A stretch of 56,000 nt of DNA from Deinococcus sp. JMULE3 (GTDB lineage Bacteria > Deinococcota > Deinococci > Deinococcales > Deinococcaceae). Under the pieces are notes generated by a model. The model searched no databases and was not told where the DNA came from. It saw only the letters and a program-made list of their open reading frames with translations. Within the stretch, counting starts at the first letter, position 1. Every line of letters begins with the position of its first letter. Where the stretch lies: assembly GCF_013337115.1 (NCBI RefSeq), contig NZ_SGWE01000001.1, positions 1 through 56,000 of the forward strand, written 5' to 3'. Of this stretch, positions 21,534-33,643 are shown piece after piece. A program made the position numbers and the translations under genes.

Positions 21534-22565
21534 ATCCGCAAGAAAGCCCCGACCATCTACGACATCGCCCAGCGGGCCCAGGTGTCCGTCGCCACCGTCT
21601 CCCGCGTTCTCAACGGCCACAACACCGTCAACGAGACCCTGCGCGAACGCGTCGAACAGGCCATGCGCGAACTGCGCTTCCGCCCCAACCGCATCGCCCA
21701 GACCCTCTACCACCACCGCTCCCGCACCATCGGGTGCATCCTCCCCGACATCGGCAACCCCTTCTTCAGCCAGCTCTTCCTGCAGCTCGAGATCGGCGCC
21801 TTCGAACGCGGCTACACCATGATCCTCGGCAACACCGTCAGCACCCGCGACATGGAACGCACCTACCTGCACGCCCTCACCGAACGGCAGGTCGACGGGC
21901 TGCTGTACCTCGGCGGACTCGCCAACGACCCCGACCCCGACCCCGACGACCTGCGCACCCTGCACGACATCGCCGAACGCCTCCCCATCGTCGCGGTCAA
22001 CGGCGACGTGCCCGGCGCCCCCCTGGCCTCCAGCGTCCGCTCCGACGAGATCGGCGGCACCCGCACCCTCCTGGAACTGCTTCACCGCCACGGGCACACC
22101 CGCGTCGCGTTCCTCGGCGGCCAGATGGACGTCACCACCAGCGTCGAGAAACTCGACCTGTACCGCCAGCACCACCCGGACGCACCCAACCACTGGATCC
22201 AGCTGACCGGACTGACCATCGACGCCGGACGCACCGCCATGAACGCCCTGCTCGCCGCCGGACCCCCACCTACCGCCTGCCTGTGCGTGAACGACCTCGT
22301 CGCCGCCGGCGCCCTGGCCGCCGCGCACGAACGCGGCCTGACCGTCCCCGGCGACCTCTCCATCGTCGGCTTCGACGACATCTTCGTCGCGCAGGTCGTC
22401 ACCCCACCCCTGACCAGCGTCAACCACAACTACCCCGAAGTCGCCCGCCAGGCCCTCGACGCCCTGCTCGACGCCATCGAAGGGCAGAAACCCGAACGGC
22501 ACATCAGCGTCGCCACCCAGCTCATCGAACGCGACTCCGTGGGCGACCTGCTCGTCAGCCTCTGA
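21534..22565 (+). CDS. LacI-family transcriptional regulator, apparent ATC start
   Basis: Represses the adjacent galactoside genes by inference from context. With the start at 21534 it has 343 residues. The helix-turn-helix TIYDIAQRAQVSVATVSRVLNG occupies residues 7-28, followed by the hinge (RFRPNRIAQTLYHHRSRTIGCILPDI) and a periplasmic-binding-like ligand domain ending GFDDIFVAQVVTPPLTSV. No ATG, GTG or TTG exists in frame between the upstream stop (TAA 21507) and the HTH; the first is GTG 21582, inside the recognition helix. The codon at the normal position is ATC (21534), and an AAGGGGGG ribosome binding site lies 6-8 bases before it. ATC starts have been shown by proteomics in D. deserti. 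A sequencing error is the alternative. Confidence 0.85.
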   Translation: MRKKAPTIYDIAQRAQVSVATVSRVLNGHNTVNETLRERVEQAMRELRFRPNRIAQTLYHHRSRTIGCILPDIGNPFFSQLFLQLEIGAFERGYTMILGNTVSTRDMERTYLHALTERQVDGLLYLGGLANDPDPDPDDLRTLHDIAERLPIVAVNGDVPGAPLASSVRSDEIGGTRTLLELLHRHGHTRVAFLGGQMDVTTSVEKLDLYRQHHPDAPNHWIQLTGLTIDAGRTAMNALLAAGPPPTACLCVNDLVAAGALAAAHERGLTVPGDLSIVGFDDIFVAQVVTPPLTSVNHNYPEVARQALDALLDAIEGQKPERHISVATQLIERDSVGDLLVSL

Positions 22566-22615
22566 CCCTGGTGTCCGGGGAGGCGGCGCAAACCCTCCGT
22601 CTCCCTGGACTGCGT

Positions 22616-22635
22616 GCGGAGCGTCGGTCCTCCGC
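22616..22635. terminator. Weak hairpin between convergent genes
   Basis: GCGGAG (22616-22621) pairs with CTCCGC (22630-22635) in the 85-base gap between the LacI-type gene and the convergent regulator. Short stem, no T-run. Confidence 0.35.
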
Positions 22636-22650
22636 GCTCTGGAAGGGGGC

Positions 22651-23259
22651 TCAGCCGGGCAGCAGGAACAGGCCCAGCGCGCCGGTCTGCGTGTCGCCGT
22701 CGTGGAAGGGGCGAAAGTACCGGCGCGTCAGGGTGTCCAGTTCGGCTCGCAACTGCGTGGTTTCGTCCGGCGTGAGTTTCAGCGGCACCCAGCGCGTCAC
22801 GGTCTGTGCGGCGGCGAACACCTCCGCGTAGGTGTCCGCCACGCTCAGGCCCGGCAGGACCGGATCGACCTGCAACACCCCGTGATCGAAGAAGAAGCGC
22901 AGGTGCAGGTCGTGTTCCGGCAGGTCCAGCCGCGTGAAGCTGTGGTTCAGGTTCGCGCGCATCGTCCGGTCCAGCCGCTCGTGCAGGTACGCCGCGAAGG
23001 ACGGGTACGGCGAGTCCCGGAACGGCACGTCGACCGTCGTGTGGGCCGGGGCGTAGCGGCGGACGCTGCGGCCCGCGCGGCGCTGGGCACCCGCGACGAT
23101 CAGCAGGTCCGCCGCCAGCAGGCGCTGCACGCGGCGGTACGTGGTGTTGGGTTTCGTTCCGGTCAGGTCCGCCAGTTCGGTCACGCTGCGCGGGCGCTCG
23201 TGACAGCGGGCCAGCAGAGCGCAGTGCTGGGGATCGAACAGCAGTTCGGCGCGGTTCAC
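22651..23259 (-). CDS. Winged-helix transcriptional regulator (ArsR-like)
   Basis: A 202-residue cytoplasmic regulator. A helix-turn-helix at residues 20-50 (RPRSVTELADLTGTKPNTTYRRVQRLLAADLL) with a following basic wing (AGAQRRAGRSVRRYAP) resembles ArsR/helix-turn-helix domains. The rest (residues 75-195) has no family I recognise; it includes SYPSFAAYL-like and HDLHLRFFFDHGVLQV stretches. The GTG at 23259 is preceded by GATCAT six bases upstream, another leaderless pattern, and no ribosome binding site. It is divergent from the serine hydrolase gene with only 54 bases between, so that hydrolase is a natural target, by inference. Confidence 0.7.
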   Translation of the reverse strand: MNRAELLFDPQHCALLARCHERPRSVTELADLTGTKPNTTYRRVQRLLAADLLIVAGAQRRAGRSVRRYAPAHTTVDVPFRDSPYPSFAAYLHERLDRTMRANLNHSFTRLDLPEHDLHLRFFFDHGVLQVDPVLPGLSVADTYAEVFAAAQTVTRWVPLKLTPDETTQLRAELDTLTRRYFRPFHDGDTQTGALGLFLLPG

Positions 23260-23313
23260 GCCAGCATGATCTCAGGTCTTGCCGATCACGTTGGAACGCG
23301 GGAGCGTCGAGGC

Positions 23314-24387
23314 GTGACCCACTCCCTGAACCTGGACCCGCTGATCGATCAGGCCCGCCGCACCCACTCCAGCGCCCTGTGCGTCCTGCAGGGTGGGCAC
23401 ACGCTCGTGGACGACACCTGCGGGTCGCGCGACCCGGTCGAGACCATGAGCGTCACGAAGGCCGTCCTCAGTCTCCTCGTGGGCCGCGCCGTGACGCTCG
23501 GGCACCTGCCGGGCCCGGACGTATCTGTCGCGGAGTTCTACCCCGAGTGGCGGCAGGGCCGCCGGGCGCAGGTCACGCTGCGTCACTTCATGACCCACAC
23601 CAGCGGCCTGCAGAACGTGCCCGCCGCGCCCGAGGAGATCTACCCCAGCCCGGACTTCGTGCAGCTGGCCCTCTGCGCGGAATTCCAGCACGCGCCGGGA
23701 ACGGCGTTCAGCTACAACAACAAGGCGGTGAACCTGATCTGCGGCGTGCTGCGCCGCGCGACCGGACAGCACGCCGACGACTTCGCTCGCGCGGAACTGT
23801 TCGGCCCGCTGGGCATCCACGACGTCACCTGGGCGCGTGACGCGGCGGGTACGCCGCACGGCATGAGCGGCCTGAGCCTGCACGCGCGGGACCTCGCCCG
23901 GCTGGGGCACCTGACGCTGCGCGGCGGTGAGGACCTGATCACCCCGGACTGGATTCACGCCAGTACCCGCCCCGCCACGCCGCTGACCGCACGCATGGGC
24001 CTGCTGTGGTGGACGTGGCACCCGCAGGCGACGTACACCGTCACGGACGCGCACGTGCACAACATGCGGGACGCGCAGGCCAGCCCGGCACAGATCGCCG
24101 CCCTGACCGCCCTGCGCGGCACGTACCCGCGCCACGCCTTCCACGCACTGCTGGCCGAGGTGGGCTTCGATCCCACCCAGGTCCCCGCCGGGACCCGCTG
24201 GCTGCACGAGAACCCTGGCCCGCGCCGGGGCTGGTGTCACGACGGCTGGCTGGGCCAGTCTCTCGTGGTGGACGCGGAGGCCGATCTGGTCGCCGTGCGG
24301 CTGATCGCCGCCGACCAGCCCGGCGCGGGCAGCGCCGGGAGTGACTGGCCGGACTTCATGGAAGACGTGTTCGCACTGACCCGCTGA
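23314..24387 (+). CDS. Serine hydrolase of the beta-lactamase/esterase family
   Basis: A 357-residue class C beta-lactamase-fold protein. The nucleophile is S46 in SVTK (S-x-x-K, residues 46-49) and the tyrosine motif is Y134-N-N136. The KTG-like third motif is HDGWLG, near residue 310, an HxG variant found in esterases and peptidases of the family. There is no signal peptide, unlike secreted beta-lactamases, so it is likely cytoplasmic. The GTG at 23314 has GGGAGC upstream. Substrate unknown; antibiotic resistance should not be assumed. Confidence 0.82.
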   Translation: MTHSLNLDPLIDQARRTHSSALCVLQGGHTLVDDTCGSRDPVETMSVTKAVLSLLVGRAVTLGHLPGPDVSVAEFYPEWRQGRRAQVTLRHFMTHTSGLQNVPAAPEEIYPSPDFVQLALCAEFQHAPGTAFSYNNKAVNLICGVLRRATGQHADDFARAELFGPLGIHDVTWARDAAGTPHGMSGLSLHARDLARLGHLTLRGGEDLITPDWIHASTRPATPLTARMGLLWWTWHPQATYTVTDAHVHNMRDAQASPAQIAALTALRGTYPRHAFHALLAEVGFDPTQVPAGTRWLHENPGPRRGWCHDGWLGQSLVVDAEADLVAVRLIAADQPGAGSAGSDWPDFMEDVFALTR

Positions 24388-24478
24388 GCGCTCACAGCGG
24401 TTTCCAGTTCCAGTCAAGAGCCAACAGCACGCCCCTCAACTCTGCTTCCACATCCCTCAGTCTCCCTGAACACCGCTG

Positions 24479-26272
<1,794 letters not shown>

Positions 26273-26368
26273 GCGCGGGCCTCCTTCTGGGAATGGGGGA
26301 GAGGTGGGGGGCGGGAACCTCCCGAGCGTACGGGGAGTGAACGTGAACGTCAACTTTGAACGCCCGCG

Positions 26369-26374
26369 TATAAG
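26369..26374 (+). promoter_or_regulatory. TATAAG -10 box of the quinone oxidoreductase gene
   Basis: TATAAG (five of six) lies 31 bases before the start, giving a short leader with an AGGAGG ribosome binding site. Upstream, GAACGT is repeated and TTGAAC follows, which may form a regulator site; the -35 is not clear. Confidence 0.45.
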
Positions 26375-26405
26375 ATGGGGGCATTCCACCACAGGAGGAC
26401 CCACC

Positions 26406-27376
26406 ATGCGCGCCCTGACCTGCACCGCCTTCGACGAACCCGAAACCCTGACCGTCACCGAGCAGCCCACCCCGACCCCCGGCCCCGGCGAGGTCCTGAT
26501 CCGCGTGCAGGCTGCCAGCGTGAACTACCCCGACGCCCTGATGGTGCAGGGCAAGTACCAGGTGCGCCCACCCCTTCCCTTCACGCCCGGCGCGGAGGCC
26601 GCCGGGACCGTCGAGGCCGTCGGCGAGGGCGTCACGCACCTGACGGTGGGCCAGCGCGTCGCCGCGTTCACCGGCACCGGTGCGTTCGCCACGCACCTGA
26701 TCGCGCCCGCCGCCGCCACGCTGCCCCTCCCGGACGACCTCGACCTGAACGTCGCCGCGACCCTGCCGCTCGCCTACGGGACCGCCATGCACGCCCTGAT
26801 CGACCGCGGACAGCTGAAAGCCGGGGAGACCCTGCTGGTCCTGGGCGCCGCCGGGGGCGTGGGCCTCGCCGCCGTCATGATCGGCAAGGCCCTCGGCGCG
26901 CGCGTGATCGCCGCCGCCAGCACCGGGGAGAAACTCGACCTCGCGCGGGCGCACGGCGCGGACGAGGTCATCAACTACGCCGACACCGACCTGAAGGCGG
27001 CCCTGAACGACCTGACCGGGAAGAAGGGCGTGGACGTCATCCTCGACCCCGTCGGGGACCGCTGGGCCGAGAGTGCCTTCCGCGCCGTCGCCTGGGGCGG
27101 ACGGTACCTCGTGATCGGCTTCGCGGGCGGCGAGATCCCCAGGCTGCCCCTGAACCTCCCGCTGCTCAAGGGTGCGTCCATCGTGGGCGTCTTCTGGGGC
27201 GAGTACGCCCGCCGCGATCCGCGCGGCAACGCCCGCCACCTCACCCAGCTGGCCGGGTGGGTCCAGAGCGGCACCCTGAAGCCCGAGATCAGCCGCGCCT
27301 ACACCCTGCAGGAGGCGCCGCAGGCCATGCGCGACCTGCTGGAGCGGCGCGTGACCGGTAAAGTGATCGTCACGCC

Positions 27377-27380
<4 letters not shown>
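26406..27380 (+). CDS. NADPH:quinone oxidoreductase (zinc-type MDR family)
   Basis: Medium-chain reductase of 324 residues. The GroES-like N-terminal part has the quinone-reductase motif VQAASVNYPDALMVQGKYQ and PFTPGAEAAGTVEAVG. The Rossmann motif is LVLGAAGGVGLAAV near residue 145. The zinc ligands of alcohol dehydrogenases are absent, as expected for the quinone reductase/crotonase-type clade. A clear AGGAGG precedes the ATG. The stop overlaps the MerR gene start (GTGA), so the two are coupled, and the regulator may respond to the same electrophile or quinone stress. The substrate is uncertain. Confidence 0.9.
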
Positions 27381-27904
<524 letters not shown>

Positions 27905-30092
27905 CCCTGCGCGGCGCCGCAGCCGAAGTCCTGCAGCAGGCGCAGCATCGATTCGTCCTCGACGCCCTCGGCGACGGTGTGCAGGCCCAGGTCGCCCGCC
28001 AGCCGGATGGCGCTGCCGAGCAGGGCGCCGCGCGTGCCGCCCAGCGCGTTGTCGCGCAGGAACGATCGGTCGAGTTTCACGGTGTCGAGCGGCAGGTCGG
28101 CCAGCAGCGCCAGACTGGAGTGCCCGCTGCCGAAATCGTCGAGCGCCACGTGAATCCCGGCGTCGCGCAGCGCCTGCAGGTGACGGCAGGCGAGGTCCAC
28201 GTTCTGCATGACGCTCGATTCGGTGACCTCCACGGTCAGCAGGTCCGCCGGGGCGTTCAGGTCGCGCAGCAGCTTCAGGACCCGCGCGGCGAAGTCCGGG
28301 CTGAGCAGCTGGATGGGGCTGACGTTCACGTTCACGCGGATCGGCGCGATCCGCTGGGCGCTCAGGGCGTCGGTCAGGGCGCGCTGCATCGCCCATTCGC
28401 CCAGCGGGGCGATCAGCCCGGCGCGCTCGGCGATGGGAATGAACGTGCCGGGCGGGACGCTGCCCAGCGTGGGGTGCTTCCAGCGCATGAGCGCCTCGAC
28501 CGACTCCCAGCGTCCGGTGCTGAGGTTCCGGATCGGCTGGTACAGCAGCGTCAGTTCGTCGCGTGTCTCGGCGCCCTGCAGGGCCGCTTCCAGCAGGTGC
28601 CCGTACTGGCTGCGGCTGAGCATCTCCTCGTTGAACAGCGCGATCTGTTCGCGTTCGTCGATGGCGTGCTGCAGCGCGATGTTCGCGTGCCGCAGCAGGG
28701 TGGGGACCGGCACCGCGTAGGGGGATTCCACGTACCCGGCGGTGAATTTCAGCGGGACGTCGTTGTCGTTCAGGGTGAAGGGCCGTTCCAGGTCATGCAG
28801 GACCGCGCGCGGGTCGGGCGTGTCGGGGCCGGTGGTGATCAGCGCCAGTCCGCTGGACGACAGCCGCGCCACGACGAACTGCGGCCCGAGTTCGTTCAGG
28901 CGGCCCGTGACCTCGCGCAGCAGCGTGTCGACCATGGCGTTGCCGTACAGGCCGCTGAGTTCCTGCAGGCGCGGCACCTCCAGCAGCAGCGCGCTGCGGA
29001 CCGGGGTGTGGTCGAGGCGTTCGATCAGGCCGCTGCGGGTGAACGCGCCGGTCAGTTCGTCGCGCTGCGAGCGGTCGCGCAGCTGCTCCTCGCGTTCCCT
29101 GAGGTGGTCGAGCAGGTCGTTGATGGTGCGGGCCAGCAGGCCCAGTTCGGTGGGGTCGCGCCCGTCGAGGCGGTGGGTGGGGTCGCGGGCGATGCGCTGC
29201 GTGTCGCGTTTGTAGCCGTCCAGGACACTCAGGACCCGGCGGTTCAGGAACAGCATGAAGGCGGACACGCCGATCAATGTGGTGATCAGCATGGTCAGGC
29301 GCAGTTGCTGCGCGCCGATCAGTCCGGCGGCGTGCACGGCGCGCGGGATGCTGAGTTCCAGCGACAGTTGCGGCGGGCCGCTGGGGGCGCTCAGGGGTGA
29401 GGTGGCCCGCACGCGGTCACTCAGGAACTGCACCTGGGTGTCCGGGACGGGGTCCAGGCGCAGCGCGGCGCTGAAGATCTGCCCCTGGTAGGTGATCTCC
29501 TGCAGGACCTGCGGGGTGAGGGTGCGGGCGAGCAGCATGGTCCCGCCGCGTCCCTGGCCGTCGTCGCGCGTGATGGGGCGCGCCGCGACGATGTAGGCGC
29601 GCCCGCCGCGCTGGATCACCCCGGCCGCGCCGTCCTGCGGGAGCGGGTCGGGCAGGGCGCGCAGGAAGTCCTGCACGGTATCGGTGGCGTCGACGACGCG
29701 GTTCTGGTCCAGGGTCGCGGCGGACAGCAGGCGCCCGCCGGGCGCGGTGATGCCCCAGTAGTCGACCTTGCCGCCGATGAACGTGCCGGGCACGAGGTTC
29801 GCCTCGAGGTAGCGGGCGTTGCGTCCGGCGGCGTACTCGAAGGTCTCGGTCCACAGGCTGAAGTTCAGGACGAACAGCCCGACGCGGTCCTCCTCGGTGT
29901 TCAGGTTCGCGCGGGCGATATCGCTGAACTGCTGCACCTGGGTCCGCTCGATGGCGTTGAACTTCTCGTTCATGAAGGCGGGCAGCAGCAGGAGCAGGAT
30001 CACCCCGAGCGGTACGAGCAGCGCCGTCAGCAGGGCCAGCAGTTGCAGGCGCAGCGACACGCTCAGGCCGTTCCAGCGGGCCAGGGCGCGCG

Positions 30093-30122
30093 TCATATGA
30101 GAGGCCGGGCTGGGCAGGTCAT
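30093..30122 (-). CDS. Possible 9-codon leader peptide coupled to the GGDEF-EAL gene
   Basis: ATG at 30122 opens MTCPARPLI and its TGA overlaps the main ATG (ATGA, 30096-30093). AAGGAG lies about 13 bases upstream of it, while the main start has none. Geometry is the only evidence; the arrangement matches the DUF808 leader frame. Confidence 0.35.
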   Translation of the reverse strand: MTCPARPLI

Positions 30123-30180
30123 GGCGGACAGCGGAGCTCCTTGGGTGCGCGTGGGATCGGGGAGGGATGGAACTATTCTC

Positions 30181-30208
30181 AGGATAGAGCTGCAACGTTA
30201 CATGTGAA
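30181..30208 (-). promoter_or_regulatory. Candidate promoter of the GGDEF-EAL gene
   Basis: On the minus strand TTCACA (30208-30203, five of six) is followed after 16 bases by TATCCT (30186-30181, four of six). It would give a leader of about 80 bases covering the 9-codon frame. Confidence 0.4.
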
Positions 30209-30240
30209 TGCGGTTATCCCGACCTCAAGGTCCGCCTGTC

Positions 30241-30263
30241 GGGGGGGGGAGGGGGGGGTGGGG
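30241..30263 (+). other. G-run tract G9-A-G8-T-G4
   Basis: Three guanine runs (30241-30249, 30251-30258, 30260-30263) separated by single bases could fold into a G-quadruplex. They lie in the divergent gap between the GGDEF-EAL and TetR genes, 28 bases before the TetR box. The length may vary by slippage. Confidence 0.6.
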
Positions 30264-30290
30264 ACGCAAGTCCCCGCCCCCGTTCCTGAG

Positions 30291-30296
30291 TATGAA
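30291..30296 (+). promoter_or_regulatory. TATGAA -10 box and CTGAGT inverted repeat before the TetR gene
   Basis: TATGAA ends seven bases before ATG 30304, with no ribosome binding site, so the TetR mRNA is probably leaderless. The box lies in a perfect inverted repeat, CTGAGT-ATGA-ACTCAG (30286-30301), a candidate autoregulatory operator. Confidence 0.45.
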
Positions 30297-30303
30297 CTCA
30301 GTT

Positions 30304-30891
30304 ATGGCCAGACCCCGTCAGATCAGTGACGAAGCGATCGTCGCCGCCGCGCAGGAGGTGTTTCTCGAGCAGGGCTTCAGCGCCACCACCGCCGCCATCG
30401 CCCGCCGCGCCGGGGTGTCCGAGGGCACCCTGTTCAACCGCTTCGCCAGCAAGGAGGACCTCTTCGTGGCGGCCATCGGCCTGCACGTCCAGGCCCGCTG
30501 GCAGGCCGAACTGCTCGGCGCCGCCGGGCAGGGCGACGTGCGCCGCAACCTCGAACGCGCCCTGCTGAGCATGCTGCGCGAGGCCGAGCAGCTCGTGCCG
30601 AAACTCATGGTGATGTTCTCCCGCGGGCACGATCCCTCACACAACCCGATCCTGATGCGCCTCGGGGACCCCATGCAGCTCGCCGCCCGTAACATCGCCG
30701 CGTACCTCGAAGCCGAGGTCCGCCTGGGCCGCCTGCGCCCCCTCGACGCCGAGGTCACGGCCCTGACGGTCGTAGGCAGCCTGTCGCATTACGTCCACCG
30801 CGAAATGGTGCCCGGCCAGGGCAGCGGCCTGGAGTCCGGGCGCTTCGTGCGCGGCCTGATGGACCTGCTGTGGCCCGGCATGGCCCCCTGA
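30304..30891 (+). CDS. TetR-family regulator of the efflux operon
   Basis: A 195-residue repressor. The N-terminal helix-turn-helix is [46 protein letters not shown] (residues 8-53), matching TetR/AcrR. The C-terminal ligand domain (residues 60-190) is variable. I choose ATG 30304; an in-frame ATG at 30292 would add four residues, but it lies within the inverted repeat and -10 box. The next genes on the same strand encode an RND efflux system 179 bases downstream, the usual target of such a regulator. An inverted-repeat box at 30948-30959 lies in that gap. Confidence 0.85.
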   Translation: MARPRQISDEAIVAAAQEVFLEQGFSATTAAIARRAGVSEGTLFNRFASKEDLFVAAIGLHVQARWQAELLGAAGQGDVRRNLERALLSMLREAEQLVPKLMVMFSRGHDPSHNPILMRLGDPMQLAARNIAAYLEAEVRLGRLRPLDAEVTALTVVGSLSHYVHREMVPGQGSGLESGRFVRGLMDLLWPGMAP

Positions 30892-30947
30892 GCCCGCCTT
30901 CCTGAGACCGGAGTGAACGAGGCATGACAGTCATATCTAAGTATTCA

Positions 30948-30959
30948 CTCGTTAATGAG
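30948..30959. promoter_or_regulatory. Candidate TetR operator before the efflux operon
   Basis: CTCGTTAATGAG is a palindrome with one mismatched pair, centred on TTAA. GAGTGAACGAG just upstream (30911-30921) shares its half-site. The region around 30924-30956 (ATGACA, GTTAAT) may be the promoter, but spacing is not clean. Confidence 0.35.
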
Positions 30960-31070
30960 GGAAGTCGGGCGCCCCCCTCCGCCTTCCGGCGGACGACCAG
31001 AGGCCCTGCGCCCCACATGCTGGCCGGACGCCCCCCCGCTGCCCCGCACCCCCCCACCCCGAGGACCGAC

Positions 31071-32564
31071 ATGACCCACCCATCACCCCGCCTGCTGCGC
31101 GCCGCGCTGAGCATCGCCCTGCTGCTCGGCCCGGCCGCCGCCCAGAACGCGGCCCCGGCGACCGCTACACCCGTGACAGGTACACCGACCGGCACGCCCG
31201 CCACCGCAGCTTCCGCCGTCACGGCCCCCGCCGCGGCTGGCCCCGCGACCCCCCTGGACACGTTGCTGCTCGCGCTGCGCGCCGCCCCCGGCTGGCGCTC
31301 GGCCGACCTGAGCTACCGCGCGGCGCAGCTGCAACTCGACAGCGCCCGCCTGCGCGCCGGACTGACCCTGACTGCCGGCGGCAGCGGCAGCCTCTCGAAG
31401 GTCCCCTGGGACACGGGTGACTGGACCGGCAACGGGACCCTGACTGTGACTGCCAGCCTGCCCGTGCTGCCCTGGTCCCCGCTGCTGGAGGGCGTGCGCA
31501 GCGCCGAACGCGGCCTGCAGACGGCCGCGCTGGACCTGCGCGCCGCGCGCGGCAGCCTGACCACGCAGCTGTGGCAGGCCTACGCCGGACTGCGCGCCGC
31601 CAGCGACGCCCTGACCCTGGCCGACGCGCAGCTCACCCTGAGTACCCAGGTGCTGGACATCGCCCGCGCCCAGCGCGCCCAGGGTCTGCTCACGGAGAGC
31701 GCCCTGCTCGACCGTCAGGCGAACCTGGAGGCCGCCCAGGCGGGCCGCGACCGCGCCGCCGGGGCACTCCGGCAGGCCCGGCTGGGCCTCACGCGCCTGC
31801 TGGGCAGTGACCCGCTGCCCGCCGCGCCGGACCTGAGCCGCCCGCTGCCCGACCTGACCCCCGCCGGGGACGAGGCGGCGCTGATCGCACACGCCCTGGC
31901 GCAGCGGCCCGAGGTGCGCCGCGCGCAGGCCACCCTGGCCGACGCGCAGGCCGCCCGCGACGCCGCCGCCCTGGCGGCCCGCCTGCCGGACCTGACCGCC
32001 AGCGTCAGTGCCGGACAGCTCGCCAGCGCCACCGGCGCGGCCGGACGCACCGTCAGCGGCAGCCTGAACCTCACGACCGGCGTGCTCGGCGCGCAGCTCA
32101 GCGTGCCGCTGCGCGAGGCGAAAAGCCCCGTCAGCGGCGTGAGTCTCGCCCTGAGCGCCTCCATTCCGATTCTGGGCAGCACCGAGAGCGCCGCGCTGCG
32201 GCAGGCGGAACTCGGCGTGCAGCAGGCCACCCTGGCCCTCGACGCCGCCCGCCAGAGCGCCGAACTCGACGTCCGCACCCGAGTGCAGGCCGCGCAGGAC
32301 GAACGCGGCGCGCTGGACGCCGCCCGCACCCGCGTCCAGGCCGCCGAACTGGCCGCGCAGGCCGCGCAGGCCCGCCTGGACGCCGGGCTCGCCACGCGCC
32401 TGGACGTCGCGCAGGCCAACCTGAACCTCACGCAGGCCGAGCAGGCCCTGCGCGCCCAGCTCGACCGCGTCGCGGTGGCGGGCGCCGCGCTCGCGCAGGC
32501 CACGACCGACCTCGACCCGCTGCTCCTGACCCTTCCCACCCTGCCCACCGGAGGCCGCCCATGA
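31071..32564 (+). CDS. TolC-family outer-membrane efflux protein (first copy)
   Basis: An outer-membrane efflux duct, 497 residues, with a Sec signal peptide ([24 protein letters not shown]). A Thr/Ala/Pro-rich linker (to about residue 60) precedes the OEP domain. Two repeats of long Ala/Gln-rich helices, broken by beta segments ([14 protein letters not shown] and [20 protein letters not shown]), fit the TolC fold. It is the first gene of a four-gene efflux operon and overlaps the next by four bases (ATGA, 32561-32564). The ATG at 31071 follows GAGGACCGAC. Confidence 0.85.
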   Translation: MTHPSPRLLRAALSIALLLGPAAAQNAAPATATPVTGTPTGTPATAASAVTAPAAAGPATPLDTLLLALRAAPGWRSADLSYRAAQLQLDSARLRAGLTLTAGGSGSLSKVPWDTGDWTGNGTLTVTASLPVLPWSPLLEGVRSAERGLQTAALDLRAARGSLTTQLWQAYAGLRAASDALTLADAQLTLSTQVLDIARAQRAQGLLTESALLDRQANLEAAQAGRDRAAGALRQARLGLTRLLGSDPLPAAPDLSRPLPDLTPAGDEAALIAHALAQRPEVRRAQATLADAQAARDAAALAARLPDLTASVSAGQLASATGAAGRTVSGSLNLTTGVLGAQLSVPLREAKSPVSGVSLALSASIPILGSTESAALRQAELGVQQATLALDAARQSAELDVRTRVQAAQDERGALDAARTRVQAAELAAQAAQARLDAGLATRLDVAQANLNLTQAEQALRAQLDRVAVAGAALAQATTDLDPLLLTLPTLPTGGRP

Positions 32565-33643
32565 CGCGCACCCTGACCCTGATCCTCGCCCTGAGCGCCG
32601 CCAGCCCCCTGGCCCACGCCCAGAGCACCACTGCCCAGAGCACCACTGCCCAGTCCACCACTGCCCCCACCGCCCTGACCCTCGGCAGCGCCGTCACCCG
32701 CGCCGTCACGCAGGGCGTGGACGTCACCACCGCCCGCGCGAACCTGCAGAAGGCCCAGGCGAACCTGCGCGCCGTGCGCGCCGATCCGACCAGCCTCATC
32801 ACCACGCTGACGCAGGCCGAGCAGGACGTCGCCGCGCAGACGGCGTCGCTGAACGCCGCGAAGCTCGGCGCGGCGCAGGCCGCCGTGAGCGGCTACGTGC
32901 AGGCCTTCGAGGCCGCGCAGCGGACCGCGCTGGCCCAGGCGCAGGTCAGCCTGTCCGAGCGGCAGCTGAAGATCGCGCAGGCGCGCCTCGCGGCGCGCGT
33001 CGCCACGACCCTCGACGTCAGCCGCGCGCAGAACGCCCTGAGCAGCGACCGCCAGGACCTCGCCAGCGCCCAGGCCAGCCTGCCCGTGCTGGAGGCCAGC
33101 CTGACCCGCACCCTGAACCTGCCCGCCGGGACCGACCTGAAACTGGCCGCGCCCGGCGACGCCCCGAAACTCAGCGTGACGCTCGCCGCGCTGCAGGCCG
33201 GACTGGAGAAACGCCTGCCGTCCCTGGTGCAGGCCGCTGGCGGCGTGAACTTCGCCGCGCTGCAGGTGAAGCTCGCGGACAACGACTACACCCCGGCCCG
33301 CACCCTGGAAGACGCCCGCACCGCGCTGGACAACGCCTCGCGCGCCCTGGAGGACGGCGCCCGCGCCGCGCAGACCGGCGTGCGCGACGCCTGGCGCAGC
33401 GCGCAGGACGCCCAGGCCCGCGTCGCCGTCGCGCAGGACGCCGCCGCGAACGCCCAGACCGCGCTGCGTAACGCCCAGGCCCGCCTGAAGGCCGGAACGG
33501 CCGCCGCCATCGAGGTTCAGCAGGCCCAGGTGCAGGCCCAGCAGGCCGAGCTGAGCGTGCAGCAGGCCAGAGGCGGCGTGTGGCGCGCCCTGGCCGCCCT
33601 GGGCTCGGCCGCCGGACAGGACGTGACGGGACTGGTGAACTGA
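32561..33643 (+). CDS. TolC-family efflux protein (second, shorter copy)
   Basis: A 360-residue TolC-like protein with a signal peptide ([20 protein letters not shown]). Three tandem QSTTA units follow the cleavage site, from a 15-base repeat (32621-32665). Long coiled-coil helices with ALLxAQ-type heptads fill residues 50-350. At 360 residues it is shorter than a usual TolC, and the beta-barrel segments are less clear than in the first copy, so it may be a partner or periplasmic adaptor instead. Its stop overlaps the MFP gene start (TGATG). Two TolC-like genes before a single pump is unusual. Confidence 0.72.
   Translation: MTRTLTLILALSAASPLAHAQSTTAQSTTAQSTTAPTALTLGSAVTRAVTQGVDVTTARANLQKAQANLRAVRADPTSLITTLTQAEQDVAAQTASLNAAKLGAAQAAVSGYVQAFEAAQRTALAQAQVSLSERQLKIAQARLAARVATTLDVSRAQNALSSDRQDLASAQASLPVLEASLTRTLNLPAGTDLKLAAPGDAPKLSVTLAALQAGLEKRLPSLVQAAGGVNFAALQVKLADNDYTPARTLEDARTALDNASRALEDGARAAQTGVRDAWRSAQDAQARVAVAQDAAANAQTALRNAQARLKAGTAAAIEVQQAQVQAQQAELSVQQARGGVWRALAALGSAAGQDVTGLVN
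32621..32665 (+). repeat. Three tandem 15-base units
   Basis: CAGAGCACCACTGCC repeats twice exactly (32621-32650), and a third unit has two changes (CAGTCCACCACTGCC). Each encodes QSTTA directly after the signal peptide. Slippage could change the linker length in frame. Confidence 0.85.

Noticed and set aside
23314..24387. Antibiotic-resistance beta-lactamase
   Set aside because: No signal peptide and the third motif is HxG, so an esterase or peptidase-like hydrolase is more likely.
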